DNA of 64,000 nt from Neurospora tetrasperma FGSC 2508 (Eukaryota > Ascomycota > Sordariomycetes > Sordariales > Sordariaceae), in assembly GCF_000213175.1 (NCBI RefSeq), contig NW_009799179.1, forward strand, positions 7,611,981 to 7,675,980. Direction: 5' to 3'. Shown piece by piece: positions 34,006 through 45,939 of this stretch. Every line of letters begins with the position of its first letter. Within the stretch, counting starts at the first letter, position 1. The notes under the pieces were generated by a model. It did no database searches. It was not told the DNA's origin and saw only the letters and a program-made list of their open reading frames with translations. A program made the position numbers and the translations under genes.

Positions 34006-34054
34006 GAGCCTTGTGGAGTTGGAGGTGTGATGGGGGGGGGGGGGGGGGGGGGTA

Positions 34055-34876
34055 NNNNNNNNNNNNNNNNNNNNNNNNNNNNNNNNNNNNNNNNNNNNNN
34101 NNNNNNNNNNNNNNNNNNNNNNNNNNNNNNNNNNNNNNNNNNNNNNNNNNNNNNNNNNNNNNNNNNNNNNNNNNNNNNNNNNNNNNNNNNNNNNNNNNNN
34201 NNNNNNNNNNNNNNNNNNNNNNNNNNNNNNNNNNNNNNNNNNNNNNNNNNNNNNNNNNNNNNNNNNNNNNNNNNNNNNNNNNNNNNNNNNNNNNNNNNNN
34301 NNNNNNNNNNNNNNNNNNNNNNNNNNNNNNNNNNNNNNNNNNNNNNNNNNNNNNNNNNNNNNNNNNNNNNNNNNNNNNNNNNNNNNNNNNNNNNNNNNNN
34401 NNNNNNNNNNNNNNNNNNNNNNNNNNNNNNNNNNNNNNNNNNNNNNNNNNNNNNNNNNNNNNNNNNNNNNNNNNNNNNNNNNNNNNNNNNNNNNNNNNNN
34501 NNNNNNNNNNNNNNNNNNNNNNNNNNNNNNNNNNNNNNNNNNNNNNNNNNNNNNNNNNNNNNNNNNNNNNNNNNNNNNNNNNNNNNNNNNNNNNNNNNNN
34601 NNNNNNNNNNNNNNNNNNNNNNNNNNNNNNNNNNNNNNNNNNNNNNNNNNNNNNNNNNNNNNNNNNNNNNNNNNNNNNNNNNNNNNNNNNNNNNNNNNNN
34701 NNNNNNNNNNNNNNNNNNNNNNNNNNNNNNNNNNNNNNNNNNNNNNNNNNNNNNNNNNNNNNNNNNNNNNNNNNNNNNNNNNNNNNNNNNNNNNNNNNNN
34801 NNNNNNNNNNNNNNNNNNNNNNNNNNNNNNNNNNNNNNNNNNNNNNNNNNNNNNNNNNNNNNNNNNNNNNNNNNNN
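34055..34876. other. assembly gap (822 N)
   Basis: Run of N, entered directly after 21 G (34032-34052) plus TA. The size may be an estimate. Confidence 0.99.
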
Positions 34877-37308
34877 GGGTTACTGAGGAAATTGGATCGA
34901 GGATAGTGTGGTAATGGACTGGCTGGCTGGCTGGCTGATGGTGAAGGTTTTGAGGGAAGGGTGGTTGTGGATGGGGTTATGTCCAGTCTTGGGCACCCTC
35001 AGGCTCGACTCTGATGGTTGGTATTGGAGTTTGGTTCCTCTTGAGATACAGGATGAGATATCTTATTGCGGGACATCTGGGTTGGGTCTTCGCGACGGCT
35101 TATCATTTCACGGATCGACGATACTTCACTTTCTCTCGTGTGTGAATGTGGAGAGCGGATCATGGGATGTGATTCACGGATCTATGAGATGTTATTGGGG
35201 AAATGGGGGCTGCCATGGGCTGGCTGGCTGGCTGGCGGTGAGGGCGTCGGGGCGATGATGGATGTGATTATACCCAGTCTTGAGTATCCCCGAGGCCCAA
35301 GTATTGTTGGTTGGCTGAAGTTTGGATCTCTGGATGAACAGGACGTGCTTCCCGTGTTTTTTTTTTTTTTTTTTTCTTTTCCCCCCCCCCTTCTACGCAC
35401 ATCTACATTGGCTTTCAGACGTCCTAAGCGATGGAGCTTGGGAATTTCTGTGATGTCCCGTCGTGAGATGGGGGAAGAAGACGGGCGTTACCAACATTCC
35501 ATTGGGTTACTACTGGCCTATCGCTGATGTTGCCACGGTTCACAGACTTTTCAACATCGATGAAAGATGTCAATCCTAGTCATTTATGTGAGAATGATAT
35601 GTGTTGACTCCGGCTGAAACAAGCCGTTGAGGACCGCGGAATGGCAGTTGAGCTCGAAGCAGGCTCAAGGCGGATAACCTGATCGTCAGACCACTCATTC
35701 ACGTTCACCGTCCTCACTCAAGATTACTGCATGGGACATTCAGCTCGATTGATGGTGTTTGAATCCATGACTGGGAGAAGAGATGTCTTCTCATTTTGCC
35801 TAACATATGTCGTCCCGGGCGAACCGAAATGCCGAATCTGATCTTGACCAAACGGATGGTTGCTTGAAACAGTTGCGTTTCAGTTCCTCTTTTTCTTATC
35901 CAATAGCCTTAAAGTTTAGCAGCACAGCTGTTCGCCGACCTAGCTGTACAGGCGGCCAGCTACCTTGGTCGACGATTTTTTTTAGCCTATTCAAGAAAAA
36001 GCTTAGGAGGGAAGTGTCGTGAAAGCCTTACAGAGTGCCCTTGCTAGCTCTTGCATTAGGTTTGCAGCTCTAGTGCCCTACACCATGGACGACCACAATT
36101 GTCGGAAAACAGGACCGCGCTTTCCTTGCTCATGTCTATTGTATTGTCATGAGCGTAAGAAAAGGAGCGGCTGGCGGCGGTCACTCAGAATGATCTTGTG
36201 ATTACCAACAGGTTTGCGTGGCGGCTTGGGTGGGAGAAAGGACAGGGTAAAACGTTCCGGTTCGGTTACTGCGCTATTGGTGATACAGTTTCGCCGATAC
36301 TATCTCACGGCTTATGCTGGCGAGCTGACAAGCAGTGTCAAAATTGAGATGGAGGAGGCGGATCAGCTTCCAGCGGCCAACAGCCATCAGCTGGGTTGGA
36401 GTCGTTCGTGTCTTGCATACCTAGCAATCTCGCAATGAATTTCGAATGACGTGAGAGTCCAGTTGCTGTGGTACATCCCTCAATGTCGCCAAGTGCTCCT
36501 AGCTACCTCTACCGTCTCTACGCCAGGAAGGCCACATCGGTGTTTCTCGGTTTCGGTTGAATTACTGGATGATTTCGTCAACATTCTTACCCTCCTCTCC
36601 TTATTGGAGGACGCCTCGTGTTCCTTGCGCGTCCAACTAACCGAAGCATTGGTGAGGGAACATTGCATTGAGGCTGAGCAAATTCGCTAACCACACTCCC
36701 ACACCATCGCCACATATGAATGGCACACTTCGAGGAACTATGTTTCTCCAAGCATACATATGGTGTAATAGTGGACCGAAAAATGGTGCCCTTTGGGTTG
36801 GGAAGCCTCGTCATCCTCCGCTGAAGTTCAGACATCGCGATGAGTAATTGTTGTGAAGAAGAATGGAAAAGAATGTAGGTAATTACTGGGCGATGAGAAG
36901 TCAAGGGGGGAAGATATCTATCTGCAAACGAAAAATGACAACCTGAGAATTGGACATGTCAAGGTAGTGGTGAACAGACATGTGACATATCAAAGAAATG
37001 GGATACACGACGAGATGTGTGAAGAAAGCAGCAAAACGCATAGTTAAGAGAAGTCAACCAAAACAAGGACACGGAAAACAGAAAGAGGAGAACTGCCGTG
37101 CTAGCTATCTGCCACCCTCTGAAGCTGTGAACACATGTCCGAAGCAATCCAACTAAAATTCCATGTGGTGGTGAAGGAATGACCCAACCGTAAGTTGCAA
37201 AGACAAAGCGATCGCTGGGAGTTGTAATAGAAACAGCGACCCTAAAGTCTCGTGGAAGAAAAAATCAACCAAGGACCCCAGAGATTCTTTAACGAACCAA
37301 ATTCGACA
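34877..37308. other. intergenic region with local duplication
   Basis: No supported gene. Holds two diverged copies of a (TGGC)n-headed segment (see repeat entry), a T19-C-T4-C10 homopolymer compound at 35357-35390, and unremarkable sequence after 35.5 kb. Confidence 0.5.
34914..35335 (+). repeat. diverged direct duplication headed by (TGGC)n
   Basis: Copy 1 (about 34914-35035) and copy 2 (about 35215-35330) share, in the same order, a GGCTGGCTGGCTGGC run, a GGTGA(A/G)GG segment, CCCAGTCTTG/TCCAGTCTTG followed by a C-rich box, and TGGTTGG...AGTTTGG. Identity is moderate and indels are present. Confidence 0.5.
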
Positions 37309-38684
37309 TCAAGTCCCATTAGCCTGCACTTGCTTCACCGGTTCCTTGAAGCATGCTTCATAGTAATACTCATCCAGTTTCCCGTGAAAATCCGGATGCA
37401 CCCTCCCAATCTTCATGACCTTCAAATCATCCTCCACCGTAAACACCCTGCTACAATCCAGCCTCGCCAACGGGCTGATATTCTGTTTTCCTTCCTCCAA
37501 AATAACCGCGAGTGGCCCAAACACGATGCCCTCCTCCTTGTCCGGCTCCGCTGGCGGCACACTAGTAGAGTACAGCACGGCCAGGTGCTCGCCTCTGGCT
37601 CGGTTCTTGGCCATGGATTTTGCCCCTCCGTTAACGATGGCAAAGCACAGCGAGTGGTGCAGCTGCTTGCGAATTACCACGAACCACCGGAAATGCTCGT
37701 AGGGCTTTTCCTTGTTGTAGTTGGGGCAACTCTCGTGGCAGGCGAGCTCGGCGGGTCGGGCGCGAAGGGAGGCGGAGTAATCGCCCAAGGGCTCGAACCA
37801 GACAGTCTTGAAGATACGGCCCTTTGTAAAGAATCTTCGGGGTTTGTCGATTTTGAGGTACTCTGGTGATGGAGATGCGTCAGCTTACTCGAATGATGTA
37901 TAGAATAGAGCTGGAAGATAAAGAAGGGGGTAAGATGACTTACGTGGTATCGAGATAGTAAGCGCTGCTGCCTGGTCGTTTGTGGTGTCGCCTGTTAAGG
38001 ACATGGGGGGATCGATCTGAGTGTCTTTCTTTTGATACTGTGAGTATCGAAGCACTATCCCGTCAACAGGGACTTTCTCGCCGTGTATGCCCAATCCGCA
38101 TTGTTCACAATTCATCGGGTCTTTTCGATGAACATAGTCCCTAATGCTAGAGTCTCTCTCCCACTTTAGGCGGACATAGTCCGTGGTGGGCTTCTTGTGT
38201 TTGACTGCTTTGGGCTGAATAGTTGATTGTGTTACACAATATGATGATGGCTCCGTAGGGACATTGTCATCACCAGGCGCAGTCGTGCCTGGGGTTGTCG
38301 ACACCGTTGATAGTAATGTCTTTCCAGACGAAGTTCTGTCCGTGACATCTGCTACTTCTCTCGTTGTTTCTTCTATATGCTCGTTAGCTGTAAACCCTCG
38401 TATGCAAAATAAAATTCATGGGAATGAGGACCTTTGGGCAACGTAGGTTCTGACATCGGCGTGGGGATGTTTGTTGCAGTCCTTGAAACAGACATCTCCG
38501 AGCCTTTGAAACTTGATGATGTACGGGTCCTGGCTGTAGAATCTCGCTCTGACCCGTCGAAACTTGATGGCAAGCTGGTCCTAGCTGGAATATCCATCTC
38601 TTCTGAGCCTTCGAGACTTGGTTGATCTAGAGGTCTTTTAATTTGCATATAAATATCTGCATGAGGCGAGCTGTCAGAGTCCAT
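37309..38684 (-). CDS. DUF6590-domain protein
   Basis: Three exons give 411 aa: 38684-38432, 38372-37944 and 37862-37309. Introns are 59 nt (weak donor GTCCTC, branch GCTAAC, acceptor ATATAG) and 81 nt (donor GTAAGT, acceptor CACCAG). The C-terminal domain runs from KPRRFFTKGRIFKTVWFEP through FRWFVVIRKQLHHSLCFAI, a histidine-containing EHLAVLYS segment, GIVFGPLAVILEEGKQNISPLARLDCSRVFTVEDDLKVMKIGRVHPD to YYYEACFKEP. This is the filamentous-fungal DUF6590 domain as I recall it; no biochemical function is known. The N-terminal half is acidic and Ser/Thr-rich with three similar SFDGSE/SFKGSE/LEGSEE segments. The start is the second in-frame ATG (MDSDSSPHAD); an earlier one at 38807 would add 41 residues. 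Confidence 0.75.
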
Positions 38685-41217
38685 CTTGATAAAGTGTTCA
38701 ATCAGAAGCATAGGCGTGGATAGAGAATGATGACAAAGATGGTTTCTAGACCAGTAATAGTTGTTTCTAGACATTCCAAAATTTGGGAACGAGACGATTT
38801 TCGGCATTCAGGCAATATGTGTCAAAGATTGGCCTCATCCTCGCGCTTGGAATGAAAGCGATGGAAGGGACGAACCAAGTACAATCTGTCCCGAAAGCAA
38901 CTATCTTAGTTGATGTGTCCTGTTGAGGAACTCAAGAAACCCCCATGATGGAGTAGCTTGGCGCCTGAAGATGATATGGTTGAAGATAGATATCTTCCGT
39001 TTTTCAATGTTTCAGGAAATTTGGGAGATAAGACGACTTAAGAACAATCAGAGAAAAGAGGGATGAATTGCAATGTGTCCCGTGTTTCTTTCATTTTGCT
39101 ATTTTTTTTTGTGAGGAGGCGCAGGTTCTGTATGAGGTACAGTACCTGGTAGGTATTATCGTATGTATTTACGAGGTGCCTGCAGGAACGGGCTGATAAT
39201 GTGGCTTGGCAATACGAGACGATGGTGTAAACTTGACTGACATCTAGCTGAAATTTCCATCGAAACTGGTCACAGCTTGCATCATTGAAGACTTTCAGCT
39301 TCCAGTATCTACGCTATGGATGTCGCAAACGCTGAGATTGAATCTGTTAATCAGTACTGGCTTCCTCATAATTGCCAACAGCTCGTGGGTTGCAGAGAAA
39401 ATCAAGCTGCGGGGGAATTATCGTGTCTTCAGTTCTTCTGAAAATTGGCCATCGACCCCTCCTCCGTGAATCATGGAGATACTTTCAGTCGTCAACTCGT
39501 GTAACGGTACTTCTTAAAATTCTCAATATCATCCTCAGCCTCCAACACACATAATCGGCTTACCTAACGTTCAAACCATCACCCGGCCCTAGTGGTGGCA
39601 AGATTAGTACAGCTCAAGAATGCAGCCAGGCTAGTGGTTAGTTGTTTTGCAAGTTGACCAAACAAACGCGCGTGCTAACAGTATATTCAAATCCGTCCAA
39701 ACGGATATAATTCCGTTGCGTATGATGTATACTCTTCACACGTCAACTCTCTGAGCCTAACAACAAAGCAGTTCTCGATAGGAATTTGATCAGTCAGGGC
39801 TGAGTTCACTGTTGGCGGTTATCGGACCTCATCATCACAATCCATCGCTTTCGAATTATGGAGAGCGGTCGTATCATAACTGAGTTACCACATAACCTTC
39901 GACGGAAGCCTCCCCGGTTATCCCATCTACGTTTTGAGGCGGAAAAAAAAAACAAGAAAAAAATAAAATAGAAAAAAGAAACGCAACAAATGGTGTGAAA
40001 CGCAGCCACGGTATTTCATCACTCGAACCTTCAGATACTTTGTACCCAAAGTTCACTGTATTCAGAACCCGGCCTTACCGGCGTGCGGCGATGCATGCGG
40101 GTTCCCAGTAACCCGGTTAGCGGGCTGTGCCGGTCACGACTCTCCAGCCAGCCAGCCAGCCAGCCAGCCAAATGATACATGTGACTCAACCTCAACACAT
40201 AACTTCAAAGCAGTCTTTCAAGTATGAAGCCTTCGCTTGGTAGTTGGTGAGAGACATCCACTAGGTATCAAGTCTTGTTCAGTCACCGCCAAATCTCCTC
40301 CTTCGGTCATAACAAGTGAACAGCCAGGAAAATAGGTAATCTGCTGAAAACGTCTATACACTGATACAGATTGTCTGTACACTGCTAACCATGAGCATTT
40401 GCCCAACGCCAATGTGTAAGCCTTGAATAGCGGCACTAAGAACCTGAGATCGTTGGCCGCCTCGGCCAGTGATATCTTCCGTTTCTCCTTATAAAAAGCC
40501 TTACACCATGATCCAGCCACGTCACACAATCCCGCGCTGCAGCATCCATGGGCCGTATCCGCCACCTCTAAACAATTGGAACTTGAAGAGACGATGTGCA
40601 TCCGTTCAGCCTTATACGCCGAAGAAAGTGTTTGTCATAGGGTAGGTAGGATGCCCTGAGATAGTGATATGTTTGGCGAACAGAACTACTACGTTCAAAT
40701 GTTGGTGGTGCAACGAAGGGGGCCATTGTGCGCTTTACTCCGTCGAAAAGAGATTGCAGCTTTTCCTCACCGAAGGAAACCTGCTTCTTGATGTAACATG
40801 AAGGTAGTCTTGGGGTCAAGGCTGGGTTACTTTTTCATCTAGTCGTACAGGTAGGTATGAATGGGGCTCCGGTGTTAAGACGTCTCATGGGGGTTTCTTA
40901 AACTCCGTCAACCAACCGCAAAGACTCAAACTTGGTAATGTACATCGTGTTGACCGTACATAGGTTATATTTTGTAGCGTCCAACTTAAAAACGTGAAAG
41001 TTCAAGATGACGGGAGGCTATCCACAATCACCAGCCATCCTGATGGACTTTGGTACTTCATATTCTCTACCGTGGAACAACGAAACCAAATGTGGTTGAT
41101 AGGTATGTGATTGACTATAAAAAGGAAAGTGTTAAATCTCAATACAACAACTTGGTGAAAAGCCATGTCAACCTACTTCTCCCCTGAGCCTCCCTCACCC
41201 CAAACCCGGCACTCCAC
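38685..41217. other. intergenic region
   Basis: About 2.5 kb. A (CCAG)n microsatellite lies at 40144-40170, with A/T-rich homopolymer tracts near 39940. Two overlapping minus-strand open frames (40819-40568 and 40601-40218) in different frames could be remains of a gene but show no recognisable domain; not called. Confidence 0.45.
40144..40170. repeat. (CCAG)n microsatellite
   Basis: Six to seven tandem CCAG units. Confidence 0.9.
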
Positions 41218-43539
41218 CTAGAACTCCCTATATTCAGGAGGCGGCTCATGATCTCCCTCCACCTCAAGCCCAAATCCACTCCCATGTCCATCAGGAATAG
41301 CAGCCGAGTTTACTTCAAGTTCAGTCGGGTGGGATCGCCGTTGCCGCTGGTCTCCATGGAGAAAAGAAGAACTCCCTGCTGCACCCGACCCACCACCCGT
41401 ATATTGCAAAGCCTCTTCTTTTGTCTCACCCTTAGGCTTTCCACCTTTGGAGTCAATATCTCCACTTTCAACTGCATGCGCACCACGGGGATTTCCATCG
41501 TTATTGATGGGAGGAAGTTTCGACCTAGTGGATGAAATGGGCGGCAGGGTCAATAATCCGGCGGCTGCGGCGGCCGAGCTTACGCGGGGTGGAATATGGA
41601 CTGAGAGGGGCAAACCGGGCGTGAAGTCTGAATTTATACCGTTGCTGTGCCCATGCGTGCCAACATTGTGGAGGCCGAATGACTGCTGGAGCTGTCGAAG
41701 ATACTGAGCTTGTTGAGCAGCATCTCCGCTATTCTTGGCACCAGCGGCGGCCACATGATCCAATGCTGTCGGTTTTCCGTTTTGTCCGAACGTGTCCAGT
41801 TCTTGTGGGGGGAATTGGAATAACTGTTCATCTGAGCCGTGGTGACCGTCCCATATACCAGGGTAATTGTCGTTGTCAGCTAGTTGCGCGGCTCTTCTTA
41901 ATCTCGCAATCTTCCGCTTTCTCCGCCGTAGCCAGAACCAGATGATGGCTGCGAGAGCCGTGCTAATTGTGATGCTAATACCAAGGGCAATACCAATGTA
42001 ACTACCGATAGAAAGGGCTTTCGGATTGTCGACAGGGTAGTGGCGAGAGAAAACTACGTTGTTGACGGCGGACGTAGGTAGTGAATCGATGTCATTAGGG
42101 TCATCATTACCACCATCACCAGCGCTACCAGTAACACTGACGTTCGTGGCAATCGAATTATATGCAGCCGCGACATGGGTTATGGGTGGAATGCTGGCTG
42201 TGCTACCGAGAGGGCTCCAGCAAGGTGTTTGGCCACCGATGGCGGACGTGAAGAAAAAGTATCCGCTGTTCATCTTGTTAGAAATTGGAAGAATGCAGGT
42301 AGACAGGGGATACTTACGCTGGGCAGCAACCACCCGAAACAGAATAGTAGTCATCCGGGCATTGTTTCAGTTTTGCCGAATAACCACGAGCAGGTTGGGG
42401 ATAGTTGTCGCCACGCTTGTGTTCGATCTCAATTTCGGGCTCTACCTCTACGTTGACAGTGGCAGAAAATGAGTTCGTTGCAGAATTTGCAGCGACTGGC
42501 CATGGGCAACACTGAGGCCGGTCGTCGTTACAGCCTTGGAAGCCGGCATAGTAAATGGTGTAACCCTCGTTCGCGCCCACAAGAGTGAAATCCGTCGATG
42601 TACACTCGCCGGAAAGAAGAGAACCCGATCCTGTATAAATCGGGTCATTGACTCGAGTAAGAGGGGCGTGATCCTCACCACTGACTGCATATACAACATC
42701 AGGTTTGCTATTTCCACACGATATCAGTATGTTTTCTGTTCGAGTTGATTAGTTCAGGGGGTCACTTGAACTTACGTGAAGCTTACGTCGACGGTCCGTC
42801 TAATGATCTGGTTAGCAGAAAGAAAGAACCCTCGGCATAACGAAAAGTTCATGAAGAAAAACAGAGAAAGGTGAAATAAAGAGGTGAACAGGGAAAGAAG
42901 ACACGTAAGAAGATCAGAAAGATTGGATGGATAGCTTACGGCTGTGACATTTCCGCCATCACGGACGGAGGAGGAGTATCTCCACACCAGTTTTGATACC
43001 AATTCAGTTGCCAATCTGGACGACTGATGTTAGCTCGTATTTCGCGGCTAAAGTGCTGTAAAACTACTTACTGTCGCCACCATATCCATCATTCCAACAA
43101 TTAGGGTCGTCATTCTCAGCTTGGGACATGCACTTGAAAAACTTCTTTGCATGTTCGCAGAAGCAACCCCAACCCGCCGTCATTCCCCAGGTGTTGACGC
43201 CGTTGTCGCTTTGACAAGTTTGATCCCCGCGCATGTAGGGGCCAGCGCAAGAATAGAATTGATTAGCCTAGAGGGAGTTAGAAAGGCTGTCCCGCGGCAT
43301 AGAAGAAGACATTCACATACATGACACGGCCTAGATGTCGCGCCCCAGCCTCGTCCTGGCCAACGATCAGGGGGGAACTTTTCTGGCCAAAAGTCTGCTG
43401 GCCAAAAATCTGTTTGGCGAGGCTTCAAAGCGGCTTCATAGTCCTTGCCCGGCAAGGCTGACTTTGCCGTTGCTGTTGACAATGCTGGCGGTATAGGTGA
43501 AGCTGCGGGCAGCAACGTGATGGCAGATGTAGCTAACAT
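41218..43539 (-). CDS. secreted-domain, single-pass membrane protein with PPEY tail
   Basis: Multi-exon gene with best model 43539-43321, 43267-43072, 43015-42940, 42799-42776 (24-nt exon), 42707-42318 and 42265-41218, giving 650 aa. An additional 5' exon (43659-43623, 66-nt intron) is possible and would place the start at 43659. The N-terminus MLATSAITLLPAASPIPPALS looks like a signal peptide. The ectodomain is Cys/Trp-rich: FWPADFWPEKFPPDRWPGRGWG, YSCAGPYM, WGCFCEHAKKFFKCMSQ, NWYQNWCGD, CNDDRPQCCPWP, DDYYSVSGGCCPA. A transmembrane helix (about 387-414, SIGSYIGIALGISI...IIWFWL) is followed by the stop-transfer RRRKRK. The cytosolic tail of about 230 residues ends PPPEYREF, which contains a PPxY motif for WW-domain proteins. 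No family recognised; a cell-surface sensor or adhesin-like role is only inferred. The 24-nt exon could be skipped, since the frame is kept either way. Confidence 0.65.
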
Positions 43540-44509
43540 GGCATGAGCGTTAAGACCTAGATGGGAAGAAAAGACATATCAGAATGGAGATATCTGGCGC
43601 CGTCAAGCTTTTGTAGCATTACCGGCTTGCGAGTTTTCAACCTCGTGAAGAAAGCACATTGTTCGGTTTTGGTTTGGGAACAACATCCGAACTACTCGAA
43701 ACTCAAGTGGTGTGGCTGAGGCAATCTAGACATCGAATGTCAGGCACATCAAACCTGGCACTCAAAAGGCAATGCATTGCTGTCGCGGAGTTGGCAGGTC
43801 GCAGTAGACGCGAGGTTGCTGCAGAGGTAAACATCTTGCACCCGTTGCTTTGTCGTGATAAAAGGAGGCCTCGATATCCATATCAAGCAGAGGATAAAAG
43901 CTGAGTTGCTCGAAGGCATGGCTGGTGTAGGGTGGAGGAGGCGCACTGAAGACACTGGCATCTGTTAGCCATACTTTGAGCCTTTGTATCTGTGAAGAGA
44001 ACGAGCGGCTCTTTATCGGGGCCCTGGCCTGGACAGATCTTGGCTTAATGTGACCGACAAAAGAGGTCAAATTCACAAGTTGAACTTGAGAGTCGACGTC
44101 TGACATTTGATGGGCTGTGTTAACTGGAGAGTTTTGATTGCATGGTGCGTGGACTTGCTGTCCAGATGACGTTCAGCACCGCAGTGCTTCTGCAACCCAA
44201 TCTTCCGGTCGTCATAGCCCTATCGCAAAGTGTAAACGGCTAGATATGTGCAGTCTCTTGCAGAAATAGCCTGCTCCAGATGAGAAACCGAGGGATTCAA
44301 GATGTCATCATGAGGCCATGATTCCAGGTGAGGTGCCTTGGGGTTCGGGTTCGGGTCCGGGTTCGAGAAGATACTCGTTACGCACACCAGGAACGTGTTT
44401 CGCGAGATGGTGTTTGTAAACATGAAGTCGTAGAGAGAGCGAGACGAGAGAGTTCATCAGCGGGCGGGAGACCTTGTGGTCTCCTGATAAGATACCTACC
44501 TGCGCACTC
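43540..44509. other. upstream region of the membrane-protein gene
   Basis: Promoter side of the minus-strand gene and flank of the AT-rich element. A (GGGTTC)n-like short repeat lies at 44340-44366. An open frame at 43762-44106 minus has no support. Confidence 0.45.
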
Positions 44510-45598
44510 CCATAGCGCGCCACCACGGTCTGTGAAAATGGTCCTGGGTATGAACTTAGTGCGATTGGATTCTTTTTATATAGAGGGAAAATTTTACAGT
44601 TTGAAAATCATACTAGGTATAATCACTTACTCAAAATGATAAAATTCAAAGAAATAGCTTTTTATATAAAATATTTTATTTGCAAAAATTATCTTGGGAA
44701 TTATTTTGGATAGACTTAATTTTTGAATAGTAATATAATTTTGAGAAAAAGGATTATTTTACACTTATTATAAAAGCTTTTAATATACTAAAATAATATT
44801 ATACTATTTAATACTTTTTAATAATCATCTTTTTTAATTAACTTTAAATTTAATAAATATTTTCTATTAGTAGAATTTTACACTTATACTTATTAAATAA
44901 GCTTAGTAATTTTACAATTGTATTCTCTTAAAAGAATTTACAATTATACCTCATTATTAACCTTAGAATTTTACAGTTAAAAACTCTCAATATAATTAAA
45001 TAAGATATTTACACTTATATTAAAGTTATTCTCCTCTAATACTAAATATCCTCTTTATAATTAGAAAAAAATAAACTTTTTCCTTAGAAATAACTATTTG
45101 GCTAAGTGGCCAAGTAGTTAATGAAGTAGTTCTTCATTATCAGGTCCGCATTCAATTCCTTGTTGTAGTTGAATTCTTGAAATTATTCTTACATATTTAC
45201 TATATGTGAAAAAAAAAAAAAAAACTTCTACCTGCTTTACTATAATATAATTTCCAATCAAATTTTTTAAATATTCTAATTTGGGTTAGGGATTAACTTA
45301 TTAAAGTACAATAGTCCTATCTAATTGAAAATGAATTTATATTTCAAAATGAACATTAGTATTAAAATAAAGTATTAAAGAAGTTAATCTAACAATGAGA
45401 AAATAAATATCGATATATATTAATTTTACTAATTAACTTATATTCTTTACTAAAATTATCTAATACTAAAATAATAAACTTTTACAGTTTATGAACTTTT
45501 ATTAAAATGTACCTGTAGGTACTTTTACAACCAAAATCTCGTACAACTGTAAAATTATACTCAAGATCATTTTCTATATGTAGGGTGGCGCGCTATGG
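44510..45598. mobile_element. AT-rich, RIP-degraded element with terminal inverted repeats
   Basis: The block from about 44570 to 45580 is extremely AT-rich with abundant TA and no open frame, whereas both flanks have ordinary composition. Its borders are inverted repeats: 44510-44524 (CCATAGCGCGCCACC) is the exact reverse complement of 45584-45598. After ten poorly matching bases the alignment resumes with GAAAATG-TC-TG-GTAT. The four differences seen there (three G/A and one C/T) are all transitions with the AT form on the right side, as RIP would leave. Length is 1089 bp. Direct repeats such as ATTTTACA(G/A)TT and TTTACACTTAT recur inside. A 2-base TC flanks both ends, too short to be sure of a target-site duplication. 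Interpretation: a non-autonomous or gutted DNA transposon inactivated by RIP. Confidence 0.7.
45092..45170 (+). other. tRNA-like sequence (degenerate tRNA gene or tRNA-derived repeat)
   Basis: Inside the AT-rich element. The A-box TGGCTAAGTGG (45099-45109) matches TRGCNNAGTGG perfectly, and a B-box-like GCATTCAATTCC (45148-45159) follows at the right distance. Ends AACTATT and TGTAGTT pair at six of seven positions (one G-U). A D-stem GCTA/TAGT (one G-U) and a five-pair anticodon stem ATGAA/TTCAT with a seven-base loop (AGT at the anticodon position) can be drawn. The T-stem does not pair and about three extra bases lie before the variable loop. A functional tRNA is therefore unlikely; a RIP-damaged tRNA or tRNA-derived element is. 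Confidence 0.4.
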
Positions 45599-45939
45599 TC
45601 AATATGCAGTTGCGGGCCGTACCTTCCCTACTTGTAAACTTGACGCCGAGCGGGGACTGAACCGTCGGGTCATTTCCATGTCAGTCGCTCATTCTTCACA
45701 AAAAGCCAGGAGCAGAAAAGGGTCGTCTTCAGGAACCTTCACCAGCAAGCAATCAATTGCACCCTCTTATTACCAGGACATCAGCCTGCAATGGCCGAAA
45801 CCGTCATGTCAGCCCGAAACCCTTCGAGCATGCGCTCATGGATGGACAAGCTTGGGTATGTCCAGAAAGAAACCATGATACAGAAGGATAGTCTGACTAC
45901 TAATAATTCGCCCATACCCATCCCCATCCCCATTACACT
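45599..45939. other. 3' flank of the GH43 gene
   Basis: 341 bases of ordinary composition. One ATG-initiated stretch with a GTATGT donor (45791-45854 plus) has no matching acceptor before the GH43 gene and is not called. Confidence 0.4.

Noticed and set aside
34002-34914. Open frames of about 295 codons running through the gap
   Set aside because: Artefact of N bases; there is no sequence to translate.
40218-40819. Two overlapping minus-strand open frames that might be a frameshifted gene
   Set aside because: No recognisable domain or motif, and no splice signals that join them convincingly.
45791-45854. Short ATG stretch with a GTATGT donor just downstream of the RIP element
   Set aside because: No acceptor or second exon before the GH43 gene.
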